In this document: positions 52,501-62,151 of the stretch, piece after piece
How positions within the stretch are numbered: position 1 is the first letter of the stretch
Layout of the letters: each line of letters starts with the position of its first letter
Assembly (NCBI RefSeq): GCF_019880545.1
Contig: NZ_JAINVW010000001.1
Coordinates: 434,001 to 498,000, forward strand
Direction of reading: 5' to 3'
Source of the DNA: Flagellimonas meishanensis
GTDB lineage: Bacteria; Bacteroidota; Bacteroidia; Flavobacteriales; Flavobacteriaceae
Length of the DNA: 64,000 nt
The notes under the pieces: model-generated
Seen by the model: the letters and a program-made list of their open reading frames with translations, nothing else
Databases searched by the model: none
Told to the model about the DNA's origin: nothing
Program-made: the position numbers and the translations under genes

Positions 52501-52656
52501 CGGGCCACCATAATAGATTATAAAACTGGAAGTCCCATACCAAAACACAAGGCCCAGCTTATTCATTATAAAGAAGTAATAGAGGAAATGGATTTTGAAA
52601 TAGAAAATGCCATTATTGTTTATATTGACGAAAAAATAAATCCTGTTTTTGTTTAA
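49534..52656 (+). CDS. AddA/RecB-like UvrD-type helicase-nuclease
   Basis: 1040 residues, TTG start (an in-frame stop lies 21 bases upstream and no ATG precedes the conserved N-terminus). Superfamily 1 helicase motifs: Walker A ASAGSGKTYALAKQYL near residue 11, FTNKAVSEMKTRI near 47, motif II YFVDEFQDTSRMQW near 387, VGDVKQAIYRWRGG near 425, and NIMTIHKAKGLEFPFVIFP and YVALTRPV later. The C-terminal nuclease core is RPDRITIS...ATIIDYKTG near 985-1010. It pairs functionally with the AddB-like protein at 55.4 kb in double-strand-break end processing; kbl and ompA lie between them. Confidence 0.85.
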   Translation: MEDSCFKIFSASAGSGKTYALAKQYLKLLLSHPSPSGFRQILAMTFTNKAVSEMKTRILDQLHAFGNDPTPKNQIPLFLQLCEELGMDEKQLRARANLVLKLILHNYSFFEISTIDKFNHKIIKTFARDLHLSQNFEVELDTDLLLEEAVGRLLERTGTDQQLTEALIAFSLEKIDDDKSWNIAFDLKEIGKLLFQENHAAHVEALRSKSIDDFREIQKNLASQIDAMEQKARAEAANVLQEIRGQGFDFEDFPRKTLPNHFQKIMEGKFNPRELYTSKTLEPNLIEGKILKANDNRDVSVLSNTILTAYLSIKKYIYRHSYLKNMYGNIVPMTVLNEIAKEIKNIELERDITPISSFNTILSKEIKNQPVPFIYERMGEKYRHYFVDEFQDTSRMQWENLIPLIGNALESENERSERGSLFLVGDVKQAIYRWRGGRTEQFLNLINTRTNPFVVAPTVHSLDTNWRSLDEIVGFNNAFFAAVAPTLENEDYRNLFLKDSHQKTNNKPGGFVQLTFLEKNGENQDAVYCEKVLSTINYIVSADYTHSDICVLVRDNKKGVLLANFLAQNNVPIISSDALLLNKNENVAFLIAVLRVFENEQDLEAAYLILRYLCQDKSDRHGFISKNLFQIADFLSSEHGFNIGALKGHPVLTILENAIVQFKLANDAPAHIVSLMDTALEIEKRKGPSVHAFLNYWEVKKETLSIAAPEGVDAVNIMTIHKAKGLEFPFVIFPFANTLLDDKRKKKKIWAPSSNKDIDLGLEEFLINSTRDMLTYDEEAAQIYIDEEQKSILDAMNVLYVALTRPVMGLYIFTDEAKPLASINEASSYSDLFQWYVQQVDVPKNADLIYTLGAFPQNLGTTDKSTTSQQDITYITRGKGDSEFAISTKTGRLWDDERLEAIEKGNLIHFALSQIHTLEDIPKVIKMMLDSGDLPQASAEEIKQKILDVVTHPHLKAYYSAGVQILNEREILTRTGVSLRPDRITISRNRATIIDYKTGSPIPKHKAQLIHYKEVIEEMDFEIENAIIVYIDEKINPVFV

Positions 52657-52667
52657 ACTGAACTACC

Positions 52668-53861
52668 ATGTACGGAAAAATTAAGGAACACCTGGCCGAG
52701 GAGTTGGAAACCATTAGGGAAGCTGGGCTTTTTAAGAAAGAAAGGGTGATTACCTCCCCACAAGGAGCGGTCATAAAAATTTCAACGGGCCAAGAGGTCA
52801 TCAATTTCTGCGCCAATAATTATTTGGGGCTTTCATCCCATCCCGAAGTGATCCAAGCGGCAAAGGATACATTGGACTCCCACGGCTTTGGGATGTCCTC
52901 GGTACGTTTTATCTGCGGCACCCAGGATATCCATAAAGAATTGGAGCAAAAGATCGCAGACTTTTATGGCACGGAGGATACCATATTATATGCAGCGGCC
53001 TTTGATGCCAATGGAGGGGTGTTCGAACCGTTGCTTACCGCAGAGGATGCCATTATCTCGGATTCACTTAACCATGCATCCATTATAGATGGTGTTCGGC
53101 TTTGCAAAGCAAAACGATACCGCTACGCGAACAACGACATGGCCGATTTGGAGGCTCAGCTTAAACAGAGTGTCCAGGACCAAGCCCGTTTCAAGATCAT
53201 TGTCACCGACGGGGTGTTTTCCATGGATGGGCTCTTGGCCCCGTTGGACAAAATCTGCGCCCTCGCTGAAAAATACGATGCCATGGTTATGATCGATGAA
53301 TGCCATGCCGCCGGTTTCATAGGTGAGACTGGCAGGGGTACCCTGGAAGAAAAGGGCGTCATGAACAGGATTGATATCATAACGGGCACACTGGGCAAGG
53401 CACTTGGCGGGGCCATGGGTGGATATACCACCGGAAAAAAAGAAATCATTGAAATGCTCAGGCAGCGTTCCCGCCCCTACCTTTTCTCCAACTCATTGGC
53501 ACCGGCCATAGTCGGAGCGTCCATCAAAGTATTTGAAATGCTCCAAAACGATACATCCCTTCGGGATAAGCTGGAGCAAAACACGGCATACTTTAAAAAA
53601 GGAATGAAAAATGCTGGGTTCGACATCATCGATGGGGACTCCGCCATTGTTCCTGTGATGCTTTACGACGCCAAAATGTCCCAAAAGATGGCGGATATGT
53701 TGCTTGAGGAGGGAATTTATGTCATCGGATTCTTCTACCCCGTAGTGCCCAAGGACAAGGCAAGGATTCGTGTCCAACTCTCTGCCGCTCACGAGAAACA
53801 CCACTTGGATCAAGCCATAGAGGCCTTTGTTAAGGTGGGTAAAATGTTAAAAATCGTTTAA
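52668..53861 (+). CDS. kbl: Glycine C-acetyltransferase (2-amino-3-ketobutyrate CoA ligase)
   Basis: 397-residue PLP enzyme cleaving 2-amino-3-ketobutyrate with CoA to glycine and acetyl-CoA in threonine breakdown. Markers: [20 protein letters not shown] near 45, [13 protein letters not shown] near 83, [15 protein letters not shown] near 207, and the PLP lysine in [15 protein letters not shown] near 244. The length and sequence pattern match Kbl rather than BioF or HemA. It starts 12 bases after the addA-like stop. No threonine dehydrogenase gene is in view. Confidence 0.95.
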   Translation: MYGKIKEHLAEELETIREAGLFKKERVITSPQGAVIKISTGQEVINFCANNYLGLSSHPEVIQAAKDTLDSHGFGMSSVRFICGTQDIHKELEQKIADFYGTEDTILYAAAFDANGGVFEPLLTAEDAIISDSLNHASIIDGVRLCKAKRYRYANNDMADLEAQLKQSVQDQARFKIIVTDGVFSMDGLLAPLDKICALAEKYDAMVMIDECHAAGFIGETGRGTLEEKGVMNRIDIITGTLGKALGGAMGGYTTGKKEIIEMLRQRSRPYLFSNSLAPAIVGASIKVFEMLQNDTSLRDKLEQNTAYFKKGMKNAGFDIIDGDSAIVPVMLYDAKMSQKMADMLLEEGIYVIGFFYPVVPKDKARIRVQLSAAHEKHHLDQAIEAFVKVGKMLKIV

Positions 53862-53910
53862 CGGTTATAAAAGTTCTATGTAATGCATCAAAAAAAAAGA
53901 ATGTTTGATT

Positions 53911-53940
53911 TTGTTAATAAGTCTTAACAACTTACATTTG
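53911..53940 (+). promoter_or_regulatory. Promoter of ompA
   Basis: TTG at 53911-53913, 19-base spacer, TACATTTG at 53933-53940: a complete match to the Bacteroidota consensus TTG-N19-TAnnTTTG. The leader to the ATG at 53975 would be about 28 bases. Confidence 0.8.
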
Positions 53941-53974
53941 CTGCTGATAAACACTTAAACTTAAAATTTTGAGC

Positions 53975-55333
53975 ATGAAACATCTTAGCAAATTATTGGT
54001 TGTTGCCCTTGTCTTCGTAGGGTTTAACAACATACAAGCGCAAGACGAGAATAATCCATGGCAGATCAGTTTTGGTATAAATGCGATTGATGCTTATCCA
54101 ACTAACGATCCAAACAATGCCTTCTCAAGTACTTCATTGTTTGACGAATACTTCAACGTTTCCGATCACTGGAATATCTTGCCGTCTGTTTCCTATGTTG
54201 GCGTTTCCAAATATATTGGAGATGGTTTTTCTGTAGGGGCCAGAGGTTCTATCAACAGAATTGAGAAATTGGGTGATGCCGTTGCTGACGACCTTTCTCA
54301 CTACGCTATAGATGGTACCATTAAATATAATTTCCTAAAAAATACCACTGTAGATCCTTTCGTGGAAATCGGAGGGGGTTACACCTGGGTAGATAACATT
54401 GGTGCCGGAACTGCCAACGGAGGTGTTGGTGTAAACTTCTGGTTCTCAGAAAATATTGGTCTTACTTTACAGACCCAATACAAGCATGCCTTTGAAGATT
54501 ACCTAATAAGACACTTCCAGCACATGGCTGGTATCAGCGTTCGTTTTGGAGGTACTGATACTGATGGTGACGGAATCTACGACAAAGACGATGCTTGTCC
54601 AGAAGTTGCTGGATTGGAAGCATTCAATGGTTGTCCTGATTCAGACGGTGATGGTATCGAAGATGGTAAGGACGATTGTCCAAACGAAGCTGGTTCAAAA
54701 GAACTTAACGGATGTCCTGATGCTGACGGTGACGGTATTGCCGACAAAGACGATGCTTGTCCAAACGAAGCAGGTCTTGCTGAATTGGCTGGATGCCCTG
54801 ATGCTGACGGTGACGGTGTTGCCGATAAGGATGATGAGTGTCCTAACGAAGCTGGTCCAGCTGAAAACAATGGATGCCCATGGCCAGACAGTGATGGAGA
54901 CAGCGTTCTTGACAAAGACGATCAGTGTCCTCAAGTAGCAGGTACTGTAGCCAACAATGGTTGTCCAGAAGTTACCGAGGAAGTTCAGAAGCAGTTGAAC
55001 GACTACGCTAGAACTATCTTGTTCGACACTGGTAAAGCCACTATCAAAGCTGAGTCTACTTCAGTAATGGTTGACATCATCCAAATCTTGAATGAGTATC
55101 CTAATGCTAAGTTCACGGTAGAAGGACATACTGACAGTGTAGGTAGCGAGTCTAACAATCAACGTCTCTCTGAAGCACGCGCACTTTCTGTAAAAGACTT
55201 CTTGGTCGACAAGGGTATCGATGCGTTCAGATTGTCAGCAGTTGGTTATGGTGAGGCCAAGCCTATCGCCACAAACAACACAAGAGCTGGTAGAGCACAA
55301 AACAGAAGAGTTGAAATCAACTTGGTTAAATAA
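53975..55333 (+). CDS. OmpA-family outer membrane protein with TSP3 repeats
   Basis: 452 residues from the ATG at 53975. Signal peptide 1-23 (NNIQAQ), N-terminal beta-barrel (about 25-190), then five calcium-binding thrombospondin type 3-like repeats at about 193-335 ([19 protein letters not shown] and similar, each with DxDxDG), and a C-terminal OmpA peptidoglycan-binding domain ([20 protein letters not shown] near 385, with the Asp and Arg ligands intact). It links the outer membrane to peptidoglycan and is normally very abundant, which fits the textbook promoter before it. Codon use is visibly biased compared with its neighbours (AAC, GGT, GAC rich), as in highly expressed genes. Confidence 0.93.
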   Translation: MKHLSKLLVVALVFVGFNNIQAQDENNPWQISFGINAIDAYPTNDPNNAFSSTSLFDEYFNVSDHWNILPSVSYVGVSKYIGDGFSVGARGSINRIEKLGDAVADDLSHYAIDGTIKYNFLKNTTVDPFVEIGGGYTWVDNIGAGTANGGVGVNFWFSENIGLTLQTQYKHAFEDYLIRHFQHMAGISVRFGGTDTDGDGIYDKDDACPEVAGLEAFNGCPDSDGDGIEDGKDDCPNEAGSKELNGCPDADGDGIADKDDACPNEAGLAELAGCPDADGDGVADKDDECPNEAGPAENNGCPWPDSDGDSVLDKDDQCPQVAGTVANNGCPEVTEEVQKQLNDYARTILFDTGKATIKAESTSVMVDIIQILNEYPNAKFTVEGHTDSVGSESNNQRLSEARALSVKDFLVDKGIDAFRLSAVGYGEAKPIATNNTRAGRAQNRRVEINLVK

Positions 55334-55354
55334 TAAGAAATAACATTTCTTTTG

Positions 55355-55386
55355 AAAAAGGCGCTGCGATTGTAGCGCCTTTTTTA
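55355..55386 (+). terminator. Terminator after ompA
   Basis: Stem AAAAAGGCGCT/AGCGCCTTTTT with an 8-base loop and a T run, 21 bases after the stop and 10 bases before the next ATG. Confidence 0.85.
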
Positions 55387-55396
55387 TTTTTAGTAT

Positions 55397-58135
55397 ATGG
55401 CCGAGAGTTTTCTGGAATTCATCGTTGAGGATCTACATAGCAAGAAAATAGATGTGGCCAACTGTACTTTTGTCCTCCCTAGCAAACGCTCAGGAACCTT
55501 TCTAAAAAAGTACATTGCCGCTAAACTGGGTAGAACCATTTTCAGCCCAGAGATATGGTCCATTCAAGATTTTATTGCGGACATTGCCAGCATGTCGCCC
55601 ACTTCCAATGTAGATTTACTCCTGGAACTCCACAATGCTTACAAAAAATCCGACACTTCTCAACCAGATGACTTCCCTTCCTTTTTAAAATGGGGAAACA
55701 TATTGCTTCAGGATTTTAATGAGATTGACTCACACCTGATTCCTGCCACTGACATCCTTAACTATTTGTCGGCCATAAAAGAAATTGACCATTGGGCCGT
55801 AAATAAGCAGAAAACCAAACTTGTTGAAGACTATCTGCAACTATGGAATAATCTCGAGTCAATATATGGTCATTTCAATAAGGCCCTCATGGAAAAAGGC
55901 AAGGGATATCCTGGGTTGATTCAACGAACGGCGCTGCAAAAGCTGGAAGAATCCAGATATACCAAAAAAGACGAAAAGCTTGTCTTTGTCGGATTCAATG
56001 CGTTGAGTGCTGCAGAGGAAAAAATAATCCAACACTTTTTGGATTCTGAAAATGCGCTGATTTACTGGGACATTGATTCGTATTTTTTCAATGACCCAAT
56101 TCATGATGCAGGGCTTTTTATCCGAAAATATCAAAATGAATGGCCCTACTATAAGAACAAATCCAGCATTACACCCCAAAACAACTTTCTCTTGGCTAAA
56201 AAAATCTCCATCACGGGAATCCCCAAAAATATCTCCCAGACAAAATACGTAGGTTCACTTTTACAGGATATTCAATCCAAGTCTACTTCAGTTCTTGAGA
56301 ATACTGCCGTTGTGCTTTCCGACGAGTCATTGTTATCTCCCATGCTAAAAGCAGTTCCATCAAACATTGCCAACGTGAACATTACCATGGGGATGCCTTT
56401 GGACAAAACGGTTCTTTTCTCCTTTTTCCATGACTACCTGGAGCTTCATTTGTCCATGTCCGAGCGCGGCTATTTCTACAAACCTGTTCTGGAGTTCCTT
56501 TCAAATCCATACGCCGCAATACTTTCCAGCAACCACGCTCTGGATTTTGCACAAAAACTTGTTGAGCGCATTAAACAAAACAACTGGGTCTATGTTTCCG
56601 GCGATAACCTATCATATTTGGCCAAAGAAAATAATCTCGTCCCAGAGATTTTTCCAAAAAAGGCGATTTCACCCATAGGCTGGATCAACTCCAGTATTGA
56701 ACTCATCACCCGCTTGAAGTACATTTTTCAAGAGCAGTCAAGCGCTTTGGAGCTGGAAAGACTATACCGGTTTTTCACCCTCTTCAACCAACTACGGCAA
56801 TATCTACTTGATGGGAACGTCAAACTGGATATGAAATCCCTGAAGAGTCTCTATAAACAGTTGGCTTCCATGGAAACATTGGATTTTATCGGCGAGCCCT
56901 TGAACGGGCTCCAGATCATGGGGGTCCTGGAGAGTAGAAACCTGGATTTTGACACGGTTATCATTACCTCGGTGAACGAAGGCATTATCCCATCGGGAAA
57001 ATCCGGCGGTTCCTTTATTCCGTTTGATGTGAAACGGGATTATGGTCTCCCCACCTACAAGGAAAAAGATGCCATTTTTGTATATCATTTCTATCGACTA
57101 ATTCAAAGGGCTAAGAATATATACATTACATACAACACCGAACCGGATGTTTTGGAAGGTGGGGAAAAAAGCAGATTGGTGGCCCAATTGCTCTCGGATG
57201 TAAACCTTGAGCCTTATGTGACGCATACTATCGCAACCCCTGCAGTAAAACTGAAGGAATCCCCTGATCTACACATTTCAAAGCACGGTTTGCTTTTGGA
57301 AGACATAAAAGCATTCGCCGGAAAGGGATTTTCGCCAACCTCCTTGACCAACTATATAAAAAATCCCATCGAATTTTATACCAGGAACATACTAAGAATC
57401 AATGACCTGGAAGAAGTTGAGGAAAACATGGCGGCCAATACTTTTGGAACCATTTTGCACAACAGCTTGGAGGATTTATATACACCTCTGGTGGGAACGA
57501 CCGTGTCCGTTGAACAAGTGACCAAACTAAATCTGTACATTGAGGATGTACTGAAGCACAATTTCCAAAAAGTCCTTCCCGGGCTAGATATCTCCAAAGG
57601 TTCTTATTTTTTGGTATATAACGTTTTGGCCAAATATCTGCGAAACTTCATTGCGCTGGAGGAGGACCAACTCAAGAACAACAGCATCAAACTGATTGCC
57701 CTTGAGAAAAAATATGAGATGAAACTGCACATCCCTGAATTGGATTTTCCGGTAGTTCTTAAAGGAACATTGGACCGTATTGATGAAATTAATGGAACAA
57801 CCCGAATAATTGACTACAAAACGGGCCGTGTGGAGGCAAAAAATGTTACCATCAAGGAGTGGGAAGAATTGCTCACCAATTATGATAAAAGCAAAGCTTT
57901 CCAGTTGCTGAGCTATGCCTATCTATATAGCAAAAATGAACAAAAGGATGTCCTCCAAGCCGGTATTTACGCGTTTAAAACATTGGGTAAGGGGCTTCTG
58001 TACTTTAAAGACCAGAATAATGCACTTATCGACCCCTCTGTTCTTTCCACCTTCGAAAATCATCTAAAGACGCTTATACTCGAAATCTGTGATGTGCAAA
58101 AACCCCTTGTTGAAAAAAAGGAGGGTTCACTTTAG
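55397..58135 (+). CDS. AddB-like PD-(D/E)XK nuclease family protein
   Basis: 912 residues. The N-terminal part has an inactivated helicase-like fold (CTFVLPSKRSGTFLKKYIAAKLG; FVGFNALSAAEEKIIQHF; VITSVNEGIIPSGKSGG) and the last 280 residues are a RecB-type nuclease: GTILHNSLEDLY near 690, then GTLDRIDEINGTTRIIDYKTGRVEA (residues 793-816, abbreviated motif D-x10-DYKTG). The four cysteines that hold the iron-sulfur cluster in classic AddB are not visible; the usual CPxxFY entry reads NPIEFY. It likely partners the AddA-like protein at 49.5 kb. Its 3' end overlaps the convergent SDR gene by 9 bases. Confidence 0.8.
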   Translation: MAESFLEFIVEDLHSKKIDVANCTFVLPSKRSGTFLKKYIAAKLGRTIFSPEIWSIQDFIADIASMSPTSNVDLLLELHNAYKKSDTSQPDDFPSFLKWGNILLQDFNEIDSHLIPATDILNYLSAIKEIDHWAVNKQKTKLVEDYLQLWNNLESIYGHFNKALMEKGKGYPGLIQRTALQKLEESRYTKKDEKLVFVGFNALSAAEEKIIQHFLDSENALIYWDIDSYFFNDPIHDAGLFIRKYQNEWPYYKNKSSITPQNNFLLAKKISITGIPKNISQTKYVGSLLQDIQSKSTSVLENTAVVLSDESLLSPMLKAVPSNIANVNITMGMPLDKTVLFSFFHDYLELHLSMSERGYFYKPVLEFLSNPYAAILSSNHALDFAQKLVERIKQNNWVYVSGDNLSYLAKENNLVPEIFPKKAISPIGWINSSIELITRLKYIFQEQSSALELERLYRFFTLFNQLRQYLLDGNVKLDMKSLKSLYKQLASMETLDFIGEPLNGLQIMGVLESRNLDFDTVIITSVNEGIIPSGKSGGSFIPFDVKRDYGLPTYKEKDAIFVYHFYRLIQRAKNIYITYNTEPDVLEGGEKSRLVAQLLSDVNLEPYVTHTIATPAVKLKESPDLHISKHGLLLEDIKAFAGKGFSPTSLTNYIKNPIEFYTRNILRINDLEEVEENMAANTFGTILHNSLEDLYTPLVGTTVSVEQVTKLNLYIEDVLKHNFQKVLPGLDISKGSYFLVYNVLAKYLRNFIALEEDQLKNNSIKLIALEKKYEMKLHIPELDFPVVLKGTLDRIDEINGTTRIIDYKTGRVEAKNVTIKEWEELLTNYDKSKAFQLLSYAYLYSKNEQKDVLQAGIYAFKTLGKGLLYFKDQNNALIDPSVLSTFENHLKTLILEICDVQKPLVEKKEGSL

Positions 58136-58837
58136 GTCCGGACGCGTTGGACGCACTTCTACCTTACTGGGCAACGTCCTCGGGTGCATCTTCAATAGAT
58201 CAACCACCAATTTCCCAATATCCTCAGGTTGAATTTTCCAGGCATCCTTTTCAGAGGGCTCATTTTGGTTAAAATGGGTAGCGACGGAACCTGGCATAAT
58301 GGTAGTAGCCTTAATATTGTATTTTCTAAGGTCCAACATGGCGGCTTGGGTAAAGCCAACAACACCAAACTTGGTGGCATTGTATCCCGCACCCTGGGCA
58401 AAAAAATTGGTCCCGGCCAAACTGGCCACTGTCATATAGTATCCCTCCGATTTCTTCAATGCCTCCACCGAGGCTTTTAAGGTATGGAAAACGCCATTCA
58501 GATTTGTGTTTATCATCTCATGCCAATCATTGCTGTTCAATTCATCCACCGATGCAAAATGGCCTATACCAGCATTGGCTATTACCACATCGAGCTGTCC
58601 CCATGCCTTCAGAATGGAAGCAATGGCGCGTTCTTCATCTTCCAAACAAGCAACATCGGAAGCTAAACCCAATACATTTTCACCATTCTTCAGTAGCTTG
58701 ACAGCATCGCTTACGCCCAGTTCATTTCTTCCACTAATAGCCACCTTCATTCCATGCTCCAGCAAACTTTTTGCCACTCCAAAGCCAATTCCCTTGGTGC
58801 CTCCGGTTATATAGGCAACCTTCCCATTTAAATCCAT
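58127..58837 (-). CDS. SDR oxidoreductase, FabG-like
   Basis: 236-residue classical short-chain dehydrogenase: cofactor site GGTKGIGFGVAKSLL near residue 12, ISGRNE near 34, VIANAGIGHF near 84, catalytic Ser in TVASLAGTNFF and Tyr/Lys in YNATKFGVVGFT near 150-154. The pattern resembles 3-oxoacyl-ACP reductase, but a dedicated fabG is not implied because no fatty-acid genes are adjacent. Substrate unknown. A tRNA gene lies upstream on the same strand, with its terminator between. Confidence 0.85.
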   Translation of the reverse strand: MDLNGKVAYITGGTKGIGFGVAKSLLEHGMKVAISGRNELGVSDAVKLLKNGENVLGLASDVACLEDEERAIASILKAWGQLDVVIANAGIGHFASVDELNSNDWHEMINTNLNGVFHTLKASVEALKKSEGYYMTVASLAGTNFFAQGAGYNATKFGVVGFTQAAMLDLRKYNIKATTIMPGSVATHFNQNEPSEKDAWKIQPEDIGKLVVDLLKMHPRTLPSKVEVRPTRPDLK

Positions 58838-58877
58838 AAGTACTCGTTTAGATCAAAGTTCGTGAAATAAAGTCCAT

Positions 58878-58902
58878 AAAAAAAGCACCTCAACCGAGGT
58901 GC
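58878..58902 (-). terminator. Terminator of the tRNA-Ala gene
   Basis: On the minus strand, GCACCTC/GAGGTGC with a four-base loop and a run of seven T, 5 bases after the tRNA 3' end. Confidence 0.85.
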
Positions 58903-58906
58903 CTTG

Positions 58907-58980
<74 letters not shown>

Positions 58981-59035
58981 GGAGAGCGCAAAGGAAGTAC
59001 TTTTTGCGAAAGTATCAAAATTTGTTGTTCCTGCC

Positions 59036-59833
59036 TCAGTCCTTTTTAACACTCAGGACCAATACGGGAATGGGAACATAAAACTCAGACTTCAGGACCG
59101 TGTTCTTTTCCCAAAGTTTTTTGAAAAAGCCCCGTTTCCTCCTAAAAACGCACAACATATCGGGGTGTTGGTTTTGATAGTGTTCCATGACACCGAGGTA
59201 CGTCGTCGCATTCTCAGAAATGGTCAGGTGGCTGCTGATATCCATTAGGGCCGTGTTAACCTGCAGGTCCTCTTCAGAATATCCCGGTCTTTTGACCAAG
59301 AGCAATTCTATTGTGGCATCGAATTTATTTTTGATGGCAATAAGCGGGTTCAATGCCCGTGGCCTTTTCAAAATACCGGAGCCAAAAGCAGTCATTATCT
59401 TCTTTACGGGAGCAAACTGGGTGCCCTTGGGTACAATCAAGGTGGCAATATTGGTTTTTTTAATGATCCTGCCGGAGGTATTTCCCAAATACAACTCCTC
59501 TTGAATGTCGTTGCTCCTCGGTGCTATGATGATGAGATCTATCCCCAACTCTCTGTCAATTTCCGTTAGCCCATCAATAATGTCCCCATTGTAGGTGGCA
59601 ATTTTTATTTCAACATTTTTGGTGTCCACCTGTCCAATAACTTCCATTAAATGCTCTTTGCTGCTTTTGGCCACCTTTTTCTCAACATTTGCCAGACTTC
59701 CTACGGTTGAGGTCACCGAAAACACATCCATCACAAAGACCTTTGAACCAAATTGCGCTGCAAAGTCAATGGCATATTGAAGAGTCAGGGATGAGTCCGG
59801 TGAAGTTCCAATGGGTACTAGTATATTATTCAT
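59036..59833 (-). CDS. Universal stress protein, tandem UspA domains
   Basis: 265 residues from the ATG at 59833 (MNNILVPIGTSPDSS); an upstream ATG at 59857 would add eight residues. The first Usp domain spans 1-140 and has the ATP-binding-like end LYLGNTSGRIIKKTNIATLIVP (abbreviated pattern G-x2-G-x9-S/T). The second half (145-265) is a diverged Usp domain without a clear nucleotide loop, ending VPIPVLVLSVKKD. Two-domain Usp proteins are common in Flavobacteria and respond to stress; the exact role is unknown. The tRNA-Ala gene follows 55 bases downstream. Confidence 0.85.
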   Translation of the reverse strand: MNNILVPIGTSPDSSLTLQYAIDFAAQFGSKVFVMDVFSVTSTVGSLANVEKKVAKSSKEHLMEVIGQVDTKNVEIKIATYNGDIIDGLTEIDRELGIDLIIIAPRSNDIQEELYLGNTSGRIIKKTNIATLIVPKGTQFAPVKKIMTAFGSGILKRPRALNPLIAIKNKFDATIELLLVKRPGYSEEDLQVNTALMDISSHLTISENATTYLGVMEHYQNQHPDMLCVFRRKRGFFKKLWEKNTVLKSEFYVPIPVLVLSVKKD

Positions 59834-59998
59834 TCTATGGTGGTTATGTTTATCCATTAAATTTACAACATAATTAAAACGAATCCATAAAAGGACATGC
59901 AAAGATACCCGAAATAAAGGATATTACCAGCATGCGTGGGCCGTGGACGCCATCTTTAGAGCGAACAAAGTGAACAACTCCTTCCTTATTATGCTCCA

Positions 59999-61354
59999 GT
60001 GCACTACCTTGCATCGGTTTTGAGCACGGAAGTCAGTTTAAAATCAATTAACCGCCTTGCCATTCCCGCCACCATTTCGGGGATTGCGGAACCTGTCCTT
60101 TCCATTACGGACACGGCCATTGTGGGTAATGTTCCAGTGGATGGCCTGGAATCTTTGGCCGCAGCCGGTATTGTGGGCTCTTTTTTGTCCATGCTAATTT
60201 GGGTGTTGGGCCAGACCCGAAGTGCTATTTCAGCCATCATATCCCAATATCTGGGAGCTGGAAAGCTTAACGAGGTAAAAAACCTCCCTGCGCAGGCAAT
60301 ATTTTTCAATCTACTGCTCAGTATCGTTGTGCTCCTATCCACAATTTTCGTCATTGAGGATATTTTTAAGCTTTTCGAAGCCTCCGGAAAAATCCTCGAG
60401 TATTGTGTGTCCTACTACTCCATTAGGGTTTGGGGATTCCCGTTGACACTGTTCACCTTTGCCGTGTTCGGTATCTTTCGCGGACTACAGAACACCTTTT
60501 ATCCCATGGTAATCGCCATAATCGGGGCCGGACTCAATATTTTATTGGATTTTGTCCTGGTCTATGGGATTGATGGGTTTATCCCTGCCCTCTATTTGGA
60601 AGGTGCCGCCTGGGCCAGTTTGATCTCGCAAGGGGTAATGGCCATCTTGGTGTGCATTCTTTTGGTGAAAAAGACGGACATCAGCCTAAAATTGGTTTTT
60701 CCACTGAACAAAGAGATAAAACAACTGCTTTTTATGAGCCTGCACCTTTTTATAAGGACCCTAGCCCTGAATGCTGCCCTTATGATCGCGGTTCGCGAGG
60801 CGACGGTGTTGGGCGACCACCATATTGGAGCGCATACCATTGCCATTAATCTTTGGCTGTTCGCGGCTTTCTTTATCGATGGCTATGCTGCAGCCGGCAA
60901 TAGTATGGGAGGAAAGTTATTGGGTGCCCAAGATTTTGTTCGGCTTATCGATTTGGCCAAAAAAATAATGTTGTATGGCCTTTTCATAAGCTTCATATTG
61001 ATGGTGGCCGGATTCATTTTCTATCGCCCGATCGGACGTGTTTTTTCCAATGAAACCCTTGTGCTGGAAACATTCTATGATATTTTTTATATAGTCATTC
61101 TCAGTCTCCCAATAAATACGATGGCTTTTGTTTTTGATGGTCTCTTTAAAGGTATGGGCGAAATGAAATACCTGCGGAATGTATTGCTCTTGGCAACCTT
61201 CTTGGGATTTGTTCCCGTTCTTTACCTTGGCAAGTACTTTGGTTTGGGGCTTCATGCCATTTGGATTGCCTTTGTGGTCTGGATGATGGTCCGGGGTTTG
61301 GCATTGGTTTGGAAATTTAGGGTAAAAATCATCCCCTTGGCCCAAAACCCTTAA
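59999..61354 (+). CDS. MATE-family efflux transporter
   Basis: 451 residues with 12 hydrophobic segments in two homologous halves; start blocks INRLAIPATISGIAEPVLSITDTAIVG (shown by position 18-44) and AAAGIVGSFLSML are typical of MATE/DinF-like exporters, and the second half repeats the pattern (LFIRTLALNAALMIAVREAT; HTIAINLWLFAAFFIDGYA). It exports drugs or metabolites using a sodium or proton gradient. The start is uncertain: GTG at 59999 or TTG at 60020, the latter closer to the conserved beginning. The enoyl-CoA hydratase gene follows after 26 bases. Confidence 0.88.
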   Translation: MHYLASVLSTEVSLKSINRLAIPATISGIAEPVLSITDTAIVGNVPVDGLESLAAAGIVGSFLSMLIWVLGQTRSAISAIISQYLGAGKLNEVKNLPAQAIFFNLLLSIVVLLSTIFVIEDIFKLFEASGKILEYCVSYYSIRVWGFPLTLFTFAVFGIFRGLQNTFYPMVIAIIGAGLNILLDFVLVYGIDGFIPALYLEGAAWASLISQGVMAILVCILLVKKTDISLKLVFPLNKEIKQLLFMSLHLFIRTLALNAALMIAVREATVLGDHHIGAHTIAINLWLFAAFFIDGYAAAGNSMGGKLLGAQDFVRLIDLAKKIMLYGLFISFILMVAGFIFYRPIGRVFSNETLVLETFYDIFYIVILSLPINTMAFVFDGLFKGMGEMKYLRNVLLLATFLGFVPVLYLGKYFGLGLHAIWIAFVVWMMVRGLALVWKFRVKIIPLAQNP

Positions 61355-61380
61355 TTTAGCAGCTATATTAAATTGTGAAC

Positions 61381-62148
61381 ATGCCCACGGACAGACCCAA
61401 CGGAAGCCTTTACACTAAAATCGAGAACCACGTGGCTTGGGTGGAATTTGGACATCCTGCCAGTAACTCCTTTGTTTCCGAACTGTTGGAACGTTTGGCG
61501 AGGGAGTTCTATAAATTGTCCGAAAACGATGCCATTTCGTTAATCGTTTTAAAATCGGAAGGTGATCGTGCCTTTTGCGCCGGGGCCTCCTTTGATGAGC
61601 TTGTGGCCATTACCAATATAGAGGATGGGAGAGCTTTTTTTAGTGGGTTTGCCCATGTCATCAATGCCATGCGCAAATGTAGCAAACCAATTATAGGACG
61701 TGTTCAGGGGAAAACTGTTGGTGGCGGAGTAGGCCTTGCCGCTGCATGTGACTATGTGTATGCCACAGAAGCCGCCAGCATCAAACTTTCTGAAGTCTCC
61801 ATAGGTATTGCGCCCATGGTGATTGCGCCCGCCGTGGAACGAAAAATGGGCAAAGCAGCTCTTGCAGAGCTTTCTTTGAACCCCGCCGAGTGGAAAAATG
61901 CCTATTGGGCCAGGGAAAAGGGGCTGTTCTCCAAGGTGTTTGATTCCATTTCGGATATGGATAAGGAGTTGGAGTTTCATGTTCAAAAATTGGCTTCCTA
62001 TAATGCGGACGCCCTCGCAGCGATGAAGCGCATACTTTGGGAAGGAACCGACCATTGGGACACCCTTTTGCTGGAGCGTGCGGAGGCTTCTGGTCGACTT
62101 GCCCTATCCCCGACCACAAAAAAAGTATTGGCAAAGTTTAAAAAATAA
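61381..62148 (+). CDS. Enoyl-CoA hydratase/isomerase family protein
   Basis: 255 residues from the ATG at 61381 (a GTG two codons upstream is possible). Crotonase fold: WVEFGHPASNSF near 22, the oxyanion-hole region DRAFCAGASFDEL near 63 and VQGKTVGGGVGLAAACDYVYA near 104. The usual catalytic glutamates of hydratases are not both evident: the first lies in a Gly/Gly/Val context, so isomerase, hydrolase or other chemistry is possible. Cytosolic. It is followed after 3 bases by a 37-residue membrane peptide and then lpxH. Confidence 0.85.
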   Translation: MPTDRPNGSLYTKIENHVAWVEFGHPASNSFVSELLERLAREFYKLSENDAISLIVLKSEGDRAFCAGASFDELVAITNIEDGRAFFSGFAHVINAMRKCSKPIIGRVQGKTVGGGVGLAAACDYVYATEAASIKLSEVSIGIAPMVIAPAVERKMGKAALAELSLNPAEWKNAYWAREKGLFSKVFDSISDMDKELEFHVQKLASYNADALAAMKRILWEGTDHWDTLLLERAEASGRLALSPTTKKVLAKFKK

Positions 62149-62151
62149 ACA

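Noticed and set aside
54546..54960. DNA tandem repeat in ompA
   Set aside because: The repetition reflects the protein-level TSP3 calcium repeats and is expected for the family.
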